A DNA stretch of 64,000 bases, taken from assembly GCA_937892545.1 (NCBI GenBank), contig CALAFO010000053.1:1-64000 (forward strand). The letters run 5' to 3'. The stretch comes from Scatosoma sp002474405. GTDB lineage: Bacteria > Bacillota > Clostridia > Christensenellales > Borkfalkiaceae. Shown one piece after another: positions 1-8,512 of the stretch. The stretch's first letter is position 1; the number at the start of each line of letters is the position of its first letter. Position numbers and translations under genes: made by a program. Below the pieces are notes generated by a model. The model worked only from the letters and a program-made list of their open reading frames with translations, had not been told where the DNA came from and searched no databases.

Positions 1-91
1 TTTGCCGTTGACTTCCGTTTTTCTCTGTGCTACCCACACCCACCGAAAAGGCAAAAAATTTAAAATCTAAATAAACGTTACGGGGTATAGA

Positions 92-124
92 AAAAGGCGA
101 CGGAATCAAAGTTCTATCGCCTTA
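92..124 (-). terminator. Intrinsic terminator, minus strand
   Basis: Seven-base stem AAGGCGA/TCGCCTT around a 16-base loop, followed on the minus strand by TTTCT. It lies downstream of tRNA-Ala and of a short remnant reading frame. No complete gene that it would serve is visible, so the original transcript may have been lost. Confidence 0.5.
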
Positions 125-133
125 AATCGTATA

Positions 134-250
134 TTATTTAGTTCTCTTGACAAACTTACCGTTTTGACGGGGTTTAGTAAGCCAATCGTAAGAAATTTTC
201 TTTTCTGCGACTTTTGTCTTAACGATTATACCTGCAACGCCTTTTACACA
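134..250 (-). pseudogene. Short remnant reading frame, unknown
   Basis: After the tRNA-Ala terminator the minus strand stays open for about 38 codons and ends in a lysine/arginine-rich tail (…NGKFVKRTK, then TAA). There is no in-frame start with a ribosome site, because the frame runs back into the tRNA. Tails of this type occur on small phage proteins, and the 3' side of a tRNA is a usual integration point, so this may be scrap from a lost element. I do not recognise a function, and it may be chance. Confidence 0.2.
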
Positions 251-254
251 AATG

Positions 255-285
255 AAAAGGAACCACGGGTGCGACCGCGGTTCCC
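255..285 (-). terminator. Terminator of tRNA-Ala
   Basis: On the minus strand, a ten-base stem GGAACCGCGG/CCGTGGTTCC (one G-U pair) with a six-base loop is followed by TTTT. It starts two bases after the encoded CCA end of the tRNA. Confidence 0.8.
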
Positions 286-287
286 AT

Positions 288-363
288 TGGTGGAGATAAC
301 GAGATTCGAACTCGTGACCTCCTCGTTGCGAACGAGGCGCTCTACCAACTGAGCCATATCCCC
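288..363 (-). tRNA. tRNA-Ala (anticodon CGC)
   Basis: A 76-base cloverleaf on the minus strand. The acceptor stem GGGGATA/TATCTCC holds the G3-U70 wobble pair that is the alanine identity element. The anticodon stem CCTCG/CGAGG carries loop TTCGCAA, giving anticodon CGC for GCG codons. The discriminator is A and CCA is encoded. It has its own consensus promoter and terminator, so it is a monocistronic tRNA. Confidence 0.97.
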
Positions 364-376
364 AAAGCACTCAACC

Positions 377-405
377 ATTATACCGTTTCTTGCGCCGTTT
401 GTCAA
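377..405 (-). promoter_or_regulatory. Promoter of tRNA-Ala
   Basis: Minus strand TTGACA (400-405), 17-base spacer and TATAAT (377-382): both hexamers match the housekeeping sigma consensus exactly, as expected for a stable RNA gene. Confidence 0.85.
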
Positions 406-488
406 ATGTTTTTTCATAGTCTTTTAAAGATTTTTTCTTCTTTTTTTGATTTTTATCGATTTTTCCCTGCTTTGCGTACATAACCAAA

Positions 489-517
489 TTGACAAAATAC
501 AAAAAAATCGCTATAAT
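489..517 (+). promoter_or_regulatory. Promoter of yggS
   Basis: TTGACA (489-494), 17-base spacer, TATAAT (512-517), about 68 bases upstream of the yggS start. It is a perfect housekeeping promoter, probably serving yggS and the genes after it. Confidence 0.8.
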
Positions 518-585
518 GTTTGTGTCGCAAAACAAAAACCAAAGGAAAATACGGTGCGCGGCGGAAATTTTGCGGCGGAAATCTT

Positions 586-1257
586 ATGGAAACTTCGATA
601 CAGAACAATATACGGAAAATCCGTGCGGAAATATCCGAAAATCCGTTCGGCGAACGCGTGCAAATCGTCGCCGCCACAAAAACGCGTACGGCTGAAGAAA
701 TCAAAGAAGCGATGGCGGGCGGCGTAGACGCCGTTGCCGAAAACAAAGCGCAGGAATTCCGCGATAAAAACGATTTGTTGCCTCCGTTCCCGCGCCATTT
801 CATCGGCAGACTTCAGGAAAACAAGCTGAAATATATCGTGGGCAAAGTACAGCTGATTCACTCGTGCGATTCCGAAAAAATCGCGCGGGCAATCTCCGCT
901 TTGTCTTTAAAACGCGGCGTTGTCGGCAACGTTCTGCTCGAAGTGAATATCGGCGGCGAAGCAAGCAAAGGCGGCTTTTTATATGAGGACGCCGAAGCCG
1001 CGTATCGCTTCGTGCGCGCGCTTCAGAATGTCAGACCGTGCGGCTTCATGGCAATGCTGCCCGCGGAAATCGGAGAAAAAGAGGGCGGCGCCATGGTGAA
1101 AAAAATGCGCGCGCTGCTCGATAAAATCAAAGCGGACGACGCCGGTTTTTCTGTGCTTTCGATGGGCATGAGCGGCGATTATAAACTGTGCGTGCAAAAC
1201 GGCAGTAATATGGTTCGGATAGGTACGGGCATCTTCGGCGCCAGAGAACAAAAATAA
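586..1257 (+). CDS. yggS: YggS/PROSC family PLP homeostasis protein
   Basis: A 223-residue cytoplasmic protein of the YggS/PROSC family, which binds pyridoxal 5'-phosphate and helps control B6 vitamer and amino-acid pools rather than catalysing a known reaction. The PLP-binding lysine is K32 in VAATKT. The C-terminal MVRIGTGIFGAR block binds the cofactor phosphate in this family, and length is typical. I chose ATG 586 over an upstream start at 520 because only the former aligns with family N-termini. It begins a run of plus-strand genes with short gaps. YggS often sits near cell-division genes, which are absent here. Confidence 0.93.
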   Translation: METSIQNNIRKIRAEISENPFGERVQIVAATKTRTAEEIKEAMAGGVDAVAENKAQEFRDKNDLLPPFPRHFIGRLQENKLKYIVGKVQLIHSCDSEKIARAISALSLKRGVVGNVLLEVNIGGEASKGGFLYEDAEAAYRFVRALQNVRPCGFMAMLPAEIGEKEGGAMVKKMRALLDKIKADDAGFSVLSMGMSGDYKLCVQNGSNMVRIGTGIFGAREQK

Positions 1258-1308
1258 ATAACATATAGCGCCGTACGGGCGAAAAACGTAAACGCAGAGG
1301 AAAACAAA

Positions 1309-2202
1309 TTGAGTAAAACGGGCGGCAAAACAACAAAAATCAAGCGCGGCGGGGCGTATCTTACGTTCCTGCGCGTTTTTGCGTGCTTTACCGCGTTTTT
1401 AATGCTTGTGCTCATCGGAGTGGAAGCTTCCACGCTGATTTCCGACGCAACCTGGCGGCAGTGGGCGCCCGATTACGAGTTCGCCGATTTAACCGCCACG
1501 CTTGAAAAATCGCAGAGCGAGCTTACCGAAGAAGATTATGCGTTACTGTACGCGCAGACAGGCTTGACGAAAATCGGTGCGGACAGGCTTTGGGAAAGAG
1601 ACGGCGGTAAAAATCGGATCAGAACCATTCAGAAATGTTATATGGAAAAAGTGGCTGTATATCGCGAACGTTTCGCCCCGTGGACGTGCTGGGAGAAGCT
1701 GGAAGAGGGGAAAAACGCGGCAATCGGCGCCGTGCGCGAGGGAGATATCATCGTAACTTCGGCAACGCACGTTCTCGGCTTCCGTTACGGGCACGCGGCG
1801 CTTGTGGTATCGGACGACGGTCTGATTGTAGAAGCGAATACGCCGGGCACCACCAGTCATTTAACCACCGTGAACGTATTCAACGATTACGCCACGTTTA
1901 TGGTGCTGCGCCCGAATCCCGAAAAAATATCGGATGAAACGCGCAAAGCAGTGGCTGAATATGCCAAAAAGCAGCTGATCGGGGTGCCGTATACGGTGTT
2001 CGCTGGCATTTTCCGCAAGAAAAATCAACAGCCGTTAAAGGGAACGCAGTGCGCGCACATCGTGTGGTATGCGTACAAGCAGTTCGGAATCGATCTCGAT
2101 TCCAACGGCGGCTGCGTGGTAAAGCCCCGTGATATGGCAAACAGCGAATATATGCAGATCGTGCAGATCTACGGCTTCGATCCCGAAAAAGTGTGGACGT
2201 AA
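1309..2202 (+). CDS. Membrane-anchored YiiX-like (permuted NlpC/P60) hydrolase
   Basis: 297 residues with a basic N-terminus and one membrane segment (about 18-38), so the catalytic domain probably faces outside. The C-terminal half has the permuted papain-like layout of YiiX/YebB proteins: the histidine comes first (H162 in RYGHAALVV) and the cysteine later (C248 in TQCAHIVWYAY). Relatives hydrolyse amide or ester bonds in cell-wall or lipid substrates; the substrate here is unknown. Start is TTG 1309, preceded by AGAGG. A 51-base gap after yggS and 55 bases before the next gene suggest one transcript. Confidence 0.72.
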   Translation: MSKTGGKTTKIKRGGAYLTFLRVFACFTAFLMLVLIGVEASTLISDATWRQWAPDYEFADLTATLEKSQSELTEEDYALLYAQTGLTKIGADRLWERDGGKNRIRTIQKCYMEKVAVYRERFAPWTCWEKLEEGKNAAIGAVREGDIIVTSATHVLGFRYGHAALVVSDDGLIVEANTPGTTSHLTTVNVFNDYATFMVLRPNPEKISDETRKAVAEYAKKQLIGVPYTVFAGIFRKKNQQPLKGTQCAHIVWYAYKQFGIDLDSNGGCVVKPRDMANSEYMQIVQIYGFDPEKVWT

Positions 2203-2257
2203 TCGTTCTCCGCGGCGTCTTAAACAAAAAAACGGACAAAACGGAGCAGTCGAAACC

Positions 2258-3073
2258 ATGGCGGAGAATTGCATCATAATAACGGGCGCGACGGGCTATC
2301 TCGGCAAGGCGTTCATAAACGAACTGATTTACAATAAAGAACTGAAAAATGGGCTCGAAAGCGGCGAAACGTCGCTGGTACTGACGGGCAGAAGCGAGGA
2401 AAAACTTGCCGCGCTGAAAAGCGGCATTCCGTTCCGCGCGGAAATATTTACGAAAGCGATGGATTTATCTTCGGAAGAAAGCCGCGGCGAATTTTTCGAA
2501 GCGCTTTCCGCGCGCGGCGAACGTGTGAAAATGCTCATCAACGTCGCGGGAGCGGATATACAGAAACCGTTTGAAAATTACACGCAGGAAAAACTGCTTT
2601 TCCAGTGCCGCGCAAACTTCGAAGGGGCTGCGGCGATGTGTCTTTACGCCGTGCAGCACGCGGCGGAAAAGGCGAAAATCATCAATATTTCCAGCGTTTC
2701 CGGCATTTATCCCATGCCGTATTTTGCCGTGTATTCGGCAACGAAAGGCGCGCTTACGTCGTTTTCGCTGGCGCTTTCGCGCGAAGTAAAAAAACGCGGA
2801 ATCACCGTAACCGTCATTCTTCCCGGCGCGATGCCCACGCGCGAGGACGTGCGCGAACAAATCCGCGGGCAGAAAGCATGGGGCAAACTTGCCGCCGAGC
2901 CTCCGTCGCTGGTGGCGAGAAAGAGTCTGCGCGCGGCGGAAAAGGGCAGAAGAAAAGCGATTATCGGCTTCTGGAACAAGCTGATGAACGCCGCAACGAA
3001 GCCGCTGCCTCTTTCTTTGAAAATGAAATTCATCGAAAAACGCTGGAGCAAAATTTCGAAAGACGCGTTTTAA
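2258..3073 (+). CDS. Short-chain dehydrogenase/reductase
   Basis: A 271-residue classical SDR. The NAD(P)-binding TGATGYLG motif is at residues 9-16, NVAGAD follows, and the catalytic Tyr-Lys pair is Y159/K163 in YSATKGA with SSVSG before it. ATG 2258 is preceded by an ACGGAG ribosome site; the longer frame from 2129 would overlap the preceding gene and has no homologous N-terminus. The basic tail resembles DltE/YqjQ-like SDRs that act near the membrane, but substrate cannot be assigned. Likely co-transcribed with its neighbours. Confidence 0.85.
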   Translation: MAENCIIITGATGYLGKAFINELIYNKELKNGLESGETSLVLTGRSEEKLAALKSGIPFRAEIFTKAMDLSSEESRGEFFEALSARGERVKMLINVAGADIQKPFENYTQEKLLFQCRANFEGAAAMCLYAVQHAAEKAKIINISSVSGIYPMPYFAVYSATKGALTSFSLALSREVKKRGITVTVILPGAMPTREDVREQIRGQKAWGKLAAEPPSLVARKSLRAAEKGRRKAIIGFWNKLMNAATKPLPLSLKMKFIEKRWSKISKDAF

Positions 3074-3176
3074 ATGTCCTCCGTGGTTTGTATCCCGAAA
3101 AAAACTGGCAAAAGCCGGAACAATGCCAAAAACAAAAAAAATCAAAAAATAACCGAAGAAAAGGAAAAATAAAAAA

Positions 3177-4028
3177 ATGAAAGACGTAAAAGATACACCG
3201 AAGCTGACGTTCGGTCAGAAATTGAAAAACTTGTGGAACTACTTCACGACGTACGAAAAAATCTGGTATATTTCCATTCTCGTACTTGCCATCGTGTTCT
3301 GTTTCGTATTCCCGGAAGATTCCGAGGAACTTGCGGTAAACCCTAAACTGATTACGATTTTGTATCTGGTGGATATCGTATCGAATATCACGTGCGAACT
3401 GCTGATTTCCAAGCAAAGCAAATGGAATTTCATCGTATCGCTGCTGGTGGAAGTGGTGGAAATTCTTATCTGCATCGTATGCGCATACAGATTCGCTACC
3501 ATGGCGGTAACGCTGTTTTTCTGGATTCCCATCGATATCATCAGTTTCGTGAACTGGAATAAGCACACCGATTCCGAAGAAAAAGAAATCACCGAAGTGC
3601 GCAAGCTCAGCTGGAAGCAGGATATACTTCTTATTGCGGGCATTGCCGTCTGGACGGTGGTGGTGGGCTATCTGCTTTCCCTCATCGAAGCGGAAGGTAT
3701 TTTATCGTATAACGAAGTAGTGAAAGACGTAGGCGGCTATCTCGACGCGTGCGCCTCCGCCGTAGGCATTGCCAACGGGTTGTTCATTCTGTTCCGCTAT
3801 CGCGAACAATGGATCGCCTGGTACATCGTCTGCATTCTCGAAATCGCGTTGAATATCATGGCGGGGCAGTGGATACTGCTTGTTCTCAAAGCCGGTTATC
3901 TCACCAACACCACTTACGGTTATATCAAATGGACGAAATATATCCGTTCGCATAAAGCGCCGGCTCCGGAAGCGGCAAACGGCGCCGTGCCCGCCGCGGC
4001 GGAAGGCGAAGAAGCAAACCGTCAATAA
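3177..4028 (+). CDS. pnuC: PnuC-like nicotinamide riboside transporter
   Basis: A 283-residue integral membrane protein with about seven hydrophobic segments. The C-terminal half (RYREQWIAWY, then a helix with LEI and GQW, then YGYIKW) matches the PnuC/SWEET-like transporter pattern. PnuC proteins carry nicotinamide riboside, or related vitamins (thiamine, riboflavin) in some branches, by facilitated diffusion. The leader 3074-3176 shows no riboswitch I recognise, so the substrate is not fixed by context. The tail is Ala/Glu rich. A strong terminator follows. Confidence 0.82.
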   Translation: MKDVKDTPKLTFGQKLKNLWNYFTTYEKIWYISILVLAIVFCFVFPEDSEELAVNPKLITILYLVDIVSNITCELLISKQSKWNFIVSLLVEVVEILICIVCAYRFATMAVTLFFWIPIDIISFVNWNKHTDSEEKEITEVRKLSWKQDILLIAGIAVWTVVVGYLLSLIEAEGILSYNEVVKDVGGYLDACASAVGIANGLFILFRYREQWIAWYIVCILEIALNIMAGQWILLVLKAGYLTNTTYGYIKWTKYIRSHKAPAPEAANGAVPAAAEGEEANRQ

Positions 4029-4041
4029 ATCGCATTTCGCA

Positions 4042-4080
4042 ATAAAAATCCCCCCGTTCTTGCTGTCGGGGGGATTTTTT
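4042..4080 (+). terminator. Terminator after pnuC
   Basis: AAAAATCCCCCC and GGGGGGATTTTTTT pair around a short loop, ending in a T-run. It closes the yggS-pnuC transcription unit. The broken sugar-binding gene begins within 25 bases of it. Confidence 0.92.
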
Positions 4081-4102
4081 TCGGCTGAAATCGCAAAAAT
4101 AA

Positions 4103-4861
4103 AAAAGTAAAATCAGAAGCGTAGATACGGGCATGAATGGCTACGGCATATCCGAACCGGACGTGAGCAACGTTGTCAACGGATTGTTTACGAACAACAC
4201 GGCAATGGGCAGAGGGTATTTCAGCAATCTACCCGAAAGCTTCTCGCAAAGCCAGAAAATAGCGGATTTCGATATGTGTTTAAGCGAACAGTATCGCGAA
4301 TACGAGGGCGGCAGCACGTATCAGAAAGATAATAAAAGCGGTTTTGCCAACGAATATCTGAAAGTTATCGGCAAAACGTACGACGGCGAAGCATACACGG
4401 GCGAACTGAAAAAAGTGAACGGCACGGCGATCGTCGGCGCTTCCACGGGCGCGGCGGCTTCCGCGGTTGCGCTTGTAATTCCCTCCAATTCGGATTCTTC
4501 TCTGTGGCAGGCAAGCTGGGATTTCATCTCGTGGGCAAGCGGCACGGAAGGGCAGGCATATCTTGCGGAAAGCAAAACGTATATCCCCGCTAACACGACG
4601 GTGGCGTTCGGCGACGCGTTCTTAAAGAACGAAAACGTTTCCAACGGCTACGATATCTGGGTTGCGGCGCAGAATTTCCAGAACTACGGCGTAGGCGACT
4701 GGGGGTATTTCGAAGACGGCAGCTGGGTAACCAACTGGTCCACCGATTTCAATTCCAAGGTTCGTTACGGAACGATGACGGTAACGGCGTTCAGCGAAAA
4801 ACATTCGCAGTCCGCGGCGAACGCCACCAACGCTATGTTGACAAGAATAGTAAGGAAGTAA
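4103..4861 (+). pseudogene. Sugar ABC transporter binding protein, 5' end missing
   Basis: Encodes about 250 residues of the C-terminal lobe of an extracellular solute-binding protein of the MalE/UgpB type; the block SGTEGQAYLAESKTYIPA is typical. Full proteins of this kind are about 420-550 residues with a lipoprotein signal; here signal peptide and N-lobe are absent. The frame stays open upstream of ATG 4133 (reading …VDTG) to a stop at 4100, and no ribosome site precedes that ATG, so the ATG is probably an internal codon of a truncated gene. It lies 6 bases before a matching permease gene. The breakpoint falls just after the pnuC terminator, which suggests a deletion. Confidence 0.8.
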
Positions 4862-4867
4862 AGAAAA

Positions 4868-5863
4868 ATGACGAAAACGAACGCTGAGGAAATCGCAGCG
4901 GAAGAACAGGAAAAGAGCGCGCGGGACGAGCGGAAGAAAAAGTGGAACGCCACGCAGTGGATGTGTTTTGCCATCGTTTTGATTCCGCTTATCGCGTACG
5001 TGATTTTCAACGGTTTTCCCATACTGATTTCGTTTGTTTCCATGTTCACGGACATGCGCAAAAACAATCTGTCCACGATGCACTGGAACAATTTCGAAAA
5101 CTTTATCGGGTATACCGACGCCTACGGCGAATTTCACCACGGCGTTTTTAACGATCCGAGATTCTGGAAGTCGTGGGGAGTAACGTTGTGGCTGGCGGGC
5201 GCGCAGGTGGTGTCGCTTGTCATCGCGCTTTTAATCGCCACGCTGTTAGAGCAGAAAATCAAAGGCGCGAAAGTGTTTCAGGTGCTGTTCTTTATTCCGT
5301 ATATCTGTTCCTCCATTGCCGTATCGGTAATGTGGTCGTGGATATTCGCGTATAAAAACGGTATTCTCAACGCGATACTGCACACAAACGTCAACTGGCT
5401 GAACAACGTGGATAATCCGCATACGCTTACGTGGGCGGTGTTCATAACCATATTGTGGACGGCGCCTTGCTACGGAATCGTCATGTATAAAGCCGCGCTC
5501 AGAAACGTGAATCCCGCATTGTACGAAGCGGCTTCCATCGACGGCGCAAACGGTTTTCATAAATTCTGGTATATCACGTTCCCAGGAATCAAATCGGTTA
5601 CATACTTCCTGATTCTCGCCGGCATCACGGCGGGGCTTACGGTATTCGATCAGGTTACGGTACTTGCGCCCATTCAATGGACGCAGGTCGCGGGGCCGGA
5701 CGACGCAGGACTTACCGTGATGTACTATATCTATCTGCAGGGCGTAGAAAGCAGCGAAATGGAATACGCGGCGGTAATGAGCTGGATGTTGTTCCTCGTC
5801 ATGTTCGCCTTTTCGTTTGTTTTCATAAAATTGCGCGATAAAGCGGAGGAGGATAACCGATGA
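4868..5863 (+). CDS. Sugar ABC transporter permease (MalF/UgpA type)
   Basis: A 331-residue permease with a charged cytoplasmic N-terminus, about six membrane segments and the EAA loop (YEAASIDGANGFHKFW) that contacts the ATPase. It would form the channel with the second permease directly downstream (4-base overlap) and receive substrate from the binding protein upstream. No ATPase gene is present, which is usual for this class because a shared MsiK-like ATPase can serve it. The gene itself looks intact, but both partners are damaged, so function is doubtful. Substrate is unknown. Confidence 0.88.
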   Translation: MTKTNAEEIAAEEQEKSARDERKKKWNATQWMCFAIVLIPLIAYVIFNGFPILISFVSMFTDMRKNNLSTMHWNNFENFIGYTDAYGEFHHGVFNDPRFWKSWGVTLWLAGAQVVSLVIALLIATLLEQKIKGAKVFQVLFFIPYICSSIAVSVMWSWIFAYKNGILNAILHTNVNWLNNVDNPHTLTWAVFITILWTAPCYGIVMYKAALRNVNPALYEAASIDGANGFHKFWYITFPGIKSVTYFLILAGITAGLTVFDQVTVLAPIQWTQVAGPDDAGLTVMYYIYLQGVESSEMEYAAVMSWMLFLVMFAFSFVFIKLRDKAEEDNR

Positions 5864-6831
5864 GCGAAGAATTTGTTCAAAGCATGCAGGCTTCGGAACC
5901 CGTCGCGGCATCCGAAGTGAAAAAAAGCACGAAAAAGTCGGGTAAAATCGGCAAAAAACGCGGCGTAGCGGGCACGGCGATCATCTACGTGATTCTCGGA
6001 ATTTACACGCTGTTTTTAATGGCTCCGTTCCTTGTAATCATCGTTACGTCGTTTACGCCCGATTCCGAATATCTGGAAGCGAGCAGCTATATCTGGTTCC
6101 CTTCGCATTTCTCGCTGGAAGGGTATCAGTCGGTGTTTCTCGAAGATCCGTACGCGGTAGACGGAATTCCGTCGCTGTTGCGCGGCTTTATCAATTCCAT
6201 GTGGATTACGCTGATACCGCTGGTGTCGGGATTGTTCATGTCGTGTTTGGTATCGTACTGCTATTCGAAAAACAGATTCCCCGCGAAAAATACGCTGTTT
6301 ATGATTACGGTAACCACGATGTTCATCCCGCTCGGCGCATTCAGCTTCGTGTCGTATATGTTCTACCAGCAAATCGGCTGGACGGAAGGCGGGGCAAGCG
6401 TGTTGCCGCTGATTATACCGGGACTTTTCGGAAGCGCGGGAACGATTTTCTTTCTGCGCCCGTATATCGACAGCATTTCCACGGAAATGATCGAAGCGGC
6501 GCAGATGGACGGAATGAATTTCTGGCAGATTTTTTTCAAGATTATCGTTCCGCTTTCCAAACCCGCCATCATCGCGCAGTTTATCTTCGGCTTTGTGGGC
6601 GGATATAACAATTATTCGGGCGCGTTGCTGTATCTCGGCACGGGCGACGAATCGTTGTGGACGTTGTAGCTTTCGCTGAACAATCTCATTTCGTATCTTT
6701 CGAAAGGCGACGGCGGGTACAACGTGAAGTGTGCGCTTACGTTGATGGCGATGCTTCCGTTGATTATCGTATACGTCATTTGCCAGAAGTATTTCATCGG
6801 CGGTATTTCTTTCGGCGGCGGCAAAGAATAA
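5860..6831 (+). pseudogene. Sugar ABC transporter permease (MalG/UgpE type) with in-frame TAG
   Basis: The frame from ATG 5860 runs 269 codons to TAG at 6667-6669 and then continues in the same frame for 53 codons to TAA 6829-6831 (323 residues with readthrough, a normal length). The residues around the stop read …ESLWTL-stop-LSLNNLISYL; homologues have Gln there, so a single C-to-T change of CAG to TAG explains it. The EAA loop (IEAAQMDGMNFWQIFF) is intact. The lost part includes the last membrane helix. It is a nonsense mutant, a sequencing error, or a suppressed stop. Confidence 0.85.
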
Positions 6832-6953
6832 TTGAAAGAGCGCATCTGACGGCAATGATTCTTTTTATTGCTGTGTGTGTAGCCCCGTAATAAAAAAACA
6901 AGGAAATACGGGGCAGGCTTGGCTTGTAGTTCTGCATAGCAAAGTTATAAAAG

Positions 6954-6992
6954 ATTCCCTTTTCCGAGTTTTTTGGGAGGAGGGAATTTTTT
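6954..6992 (+). terminator. Terminator after the ABC remnant
   Basis: ATTCCCT pairs with AGGGAAT, and TTTTTT follows. A second stem (GCCCCGTA/TACGGGGC, about 6882-6915) stands just before it. Together they fill the gap between the broken permease and the integrase relic; I see nothing else there. Confidence 0.65.
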
Positions 6993-7051
6993 ATGCGTGA
7001 AAATAAATTTTACGCAATATCGCTTTCATTAAGCGATAGCCGAAATCTTGA

Positions 7052-8062
7052 AGTGTCGGGGTCAACGGCAGAGAAAGGGGCAAAAGAAAAAGTAAGAGGG
7101 AAAAATACGGAAACAGAAGATATGCTAAGTTTATCGAAAAGCTTTCCCGTTCGGCAGAGCAAAACATACAGCCGAAAACAGAACGCAAGCAACTCACGCA
7201 ACCGGCAACGGCTGAACAGGCAAATCAAGCGAATAACGACGTATTATTTACGTTTTATGTACGTCAATGGCTTGAAATCAAGCGAAAGACCACCAAACCG
7301 TCTACATTCAAAGAATACGAACGTTTATGCAGGTACAATCTCGAAACGGCGTTTGAAGGAATGAAAATCGGCGACATGACAAGAGCGGTAATTCAAAACT
7401 ATTTATTTAAAATCGTCGATGAAGGCAAGCACCGAACGGCGGAAAAATTATCGCAACTTCTCACTTGCATATTCGATTTGGCGTGCGAAGATCTGAATAT
7501 CGCTTCGCCGATGAAGAAGATCGTTTTGCCGTATTATGAAACGAAGAAAGGCTCGGCACTCACGAAAGACGAAGAGAGCAAGCTTGTAAAGTTTTGTATA
7601 GAAAATCCGGAGAACGCGGCAAGTTCCGCCTTGCTTGTGCTGCTGTATTTCGGACTTAGAAAATCCGAGCTGAGCAGTATCCGAGTGCAGAACGAACAGC
7701 TCGAGTGTACAACGAGTAAAACGCGATTCGGCAGAGGAGAAGTCAAACGGAAAATCCTGTTTACACCCGTATTCAAACGAGTGCAAGGGTACGTCGATTT
7801 TGAAAAAGCGAAAGCAACGAACGTGCATACCATTGCCACAACGTTTAAAAAACTGTTTCCGAATTGACACCCGCACGAACTCAGATACAATTTTATCACG
7901 CGCGCGAAAGAGAGCGGCGTATCGGGCGAAGTGGTGATGTTGTGGGCTGGGCATACGTTTGATTCCGACGTAAAGACGTCGGCGGTGGACAGAGGTTACA
8001 CAACCTATGGCGAAGAATATTTGCGCAAAGAAGCCGAAAAAGTGAATTATGCGCTGTTGTAA
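7052..8062 (+). pseudogene. Relic tyrosine recombinase (integrase)
   Basis: The open frame 7052-7864 gives a core-binding domain (…FYVRQWLEIKRKTTKPSTF…) and part of the catalytic domain with the first active-site Arg (YFGLRKSEL). TGA at 7865-7867 then interrupts HPHELRYNF, the H-x-x-R box, after which the frame continues to TAA 8060-8062, including the WAGHTF box. The N-terminus is also damaged: the expected start lies in another frame near 6993 and a stop stands at 7049. Its end lies 175 bases from the 3' end of tRNA-Gln, the usual position of an integrase at its attachment site. It is probably the last trace of an element once inserted there. Confidence 0.82.
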
Positions 8063-8120
8063 CAGTCGGCGCGAAAGTATTAAAAACAGGCATAAAAAGC
8101 CGTTTTTTTAACGGTATTTT

Positions 8121-8152
8121 ACCCCACGATTTCCCCACAAATTACCCCACAA
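8121..8152. repeat. Three CCCCAC direct repeats, probable integrase arm sites
   Basis: ACCCCACGA (8121-8129), TCCCCACAA (8132-8140) and ACCCCACAA (8144-8152) recur every 11-12 bases, about one helical turn, just downstream of the integrase relic and before tRNA-Gln. Short phased repeats in this position are typical arm-type binding sites of tyrosine recombinases. The assignment rests on position and pattern only. Confidence 0.55.
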
Positions 8153-8190
8153 TTTTGTTTTTCACATAGAAATATGAGCCAAAAAACAAC

Positions 8191-8233
8191 AAAAAAAGAA
8201 CGATTTTCAAGCAAAAAAACATGAAAATCGCTC
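8191..8233 (-). terminator. Terminator of tRNA-Gln
   Basis: On the minus strand GAGCGATTTTC pairs with GAAAATCGTTC (one G-U), followed by TTTTTTT. It begins four bases after the CCA end of the tRNA. Confidence 0.8.
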
Positions 8234-8236
8234 GAT

Positions 8237-8312
8237 TGGCTGGGGTAGCTGGATTCGAACCAACGAAATGACGGAGTCAGAGTCCGTTGCCTTACCGCTT
8301 GGCGATACCCCA
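8237..8312 (-). tRNA. tRNA-Gln (anticodon CTG)
   Basis: A 76-base minus-strand cloverleaf with acceptor TGGGGTA/TACCCCA, the TGGGGTATCGCCAAGCGGTA 5' half typical of glutamine tRNAs, anticodon stem ACGGA/TCCGT, loop CTCTGAC (anticodon CTG, codon CAG), discriminator G and encoded CCA. It is monocistronic with its own promoter. The integrase relic lies beside its 3' end. Confidence 0.95.
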
Positions 8313-8374
8313 ATATTCTGTTCTTGTCCGACGAGCGACTCTCGCGTTGCCCGCACCTCAAACATAACGGCATT

Positions 8375-8403
8375 ATTCTATCAAATTTTTTCAATTTTGG
8401 CAA
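8375..8403 (-). promoter_or_regulatory. Promoter of tRNA-Gln
   Basis: Minus strand TTGCCA (8398-8403), 17-base spacer and TAGAAT (8375-8380), leaving a 5' leader of about 55 bases before the tRNA. Confidence 0.6.
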
Positions 8404-8512
8404 GCGATTTATGTCCGTTTTGCAAAAATCGTCAAAAAAATTTTTTTAAAGCGCTTTTTCAACGGAAAAATTACGTTATAATGGCGTTAATCCAACATAA
8501 AGGGGTGCAAAA

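Noticed and set aside
3074..3176. Riboswitch in front of pnuC
   Set aside because: The leader is only about 100 bases, A-rich and without a stable fold or a motif of the NAD, TPP or FMN classes.
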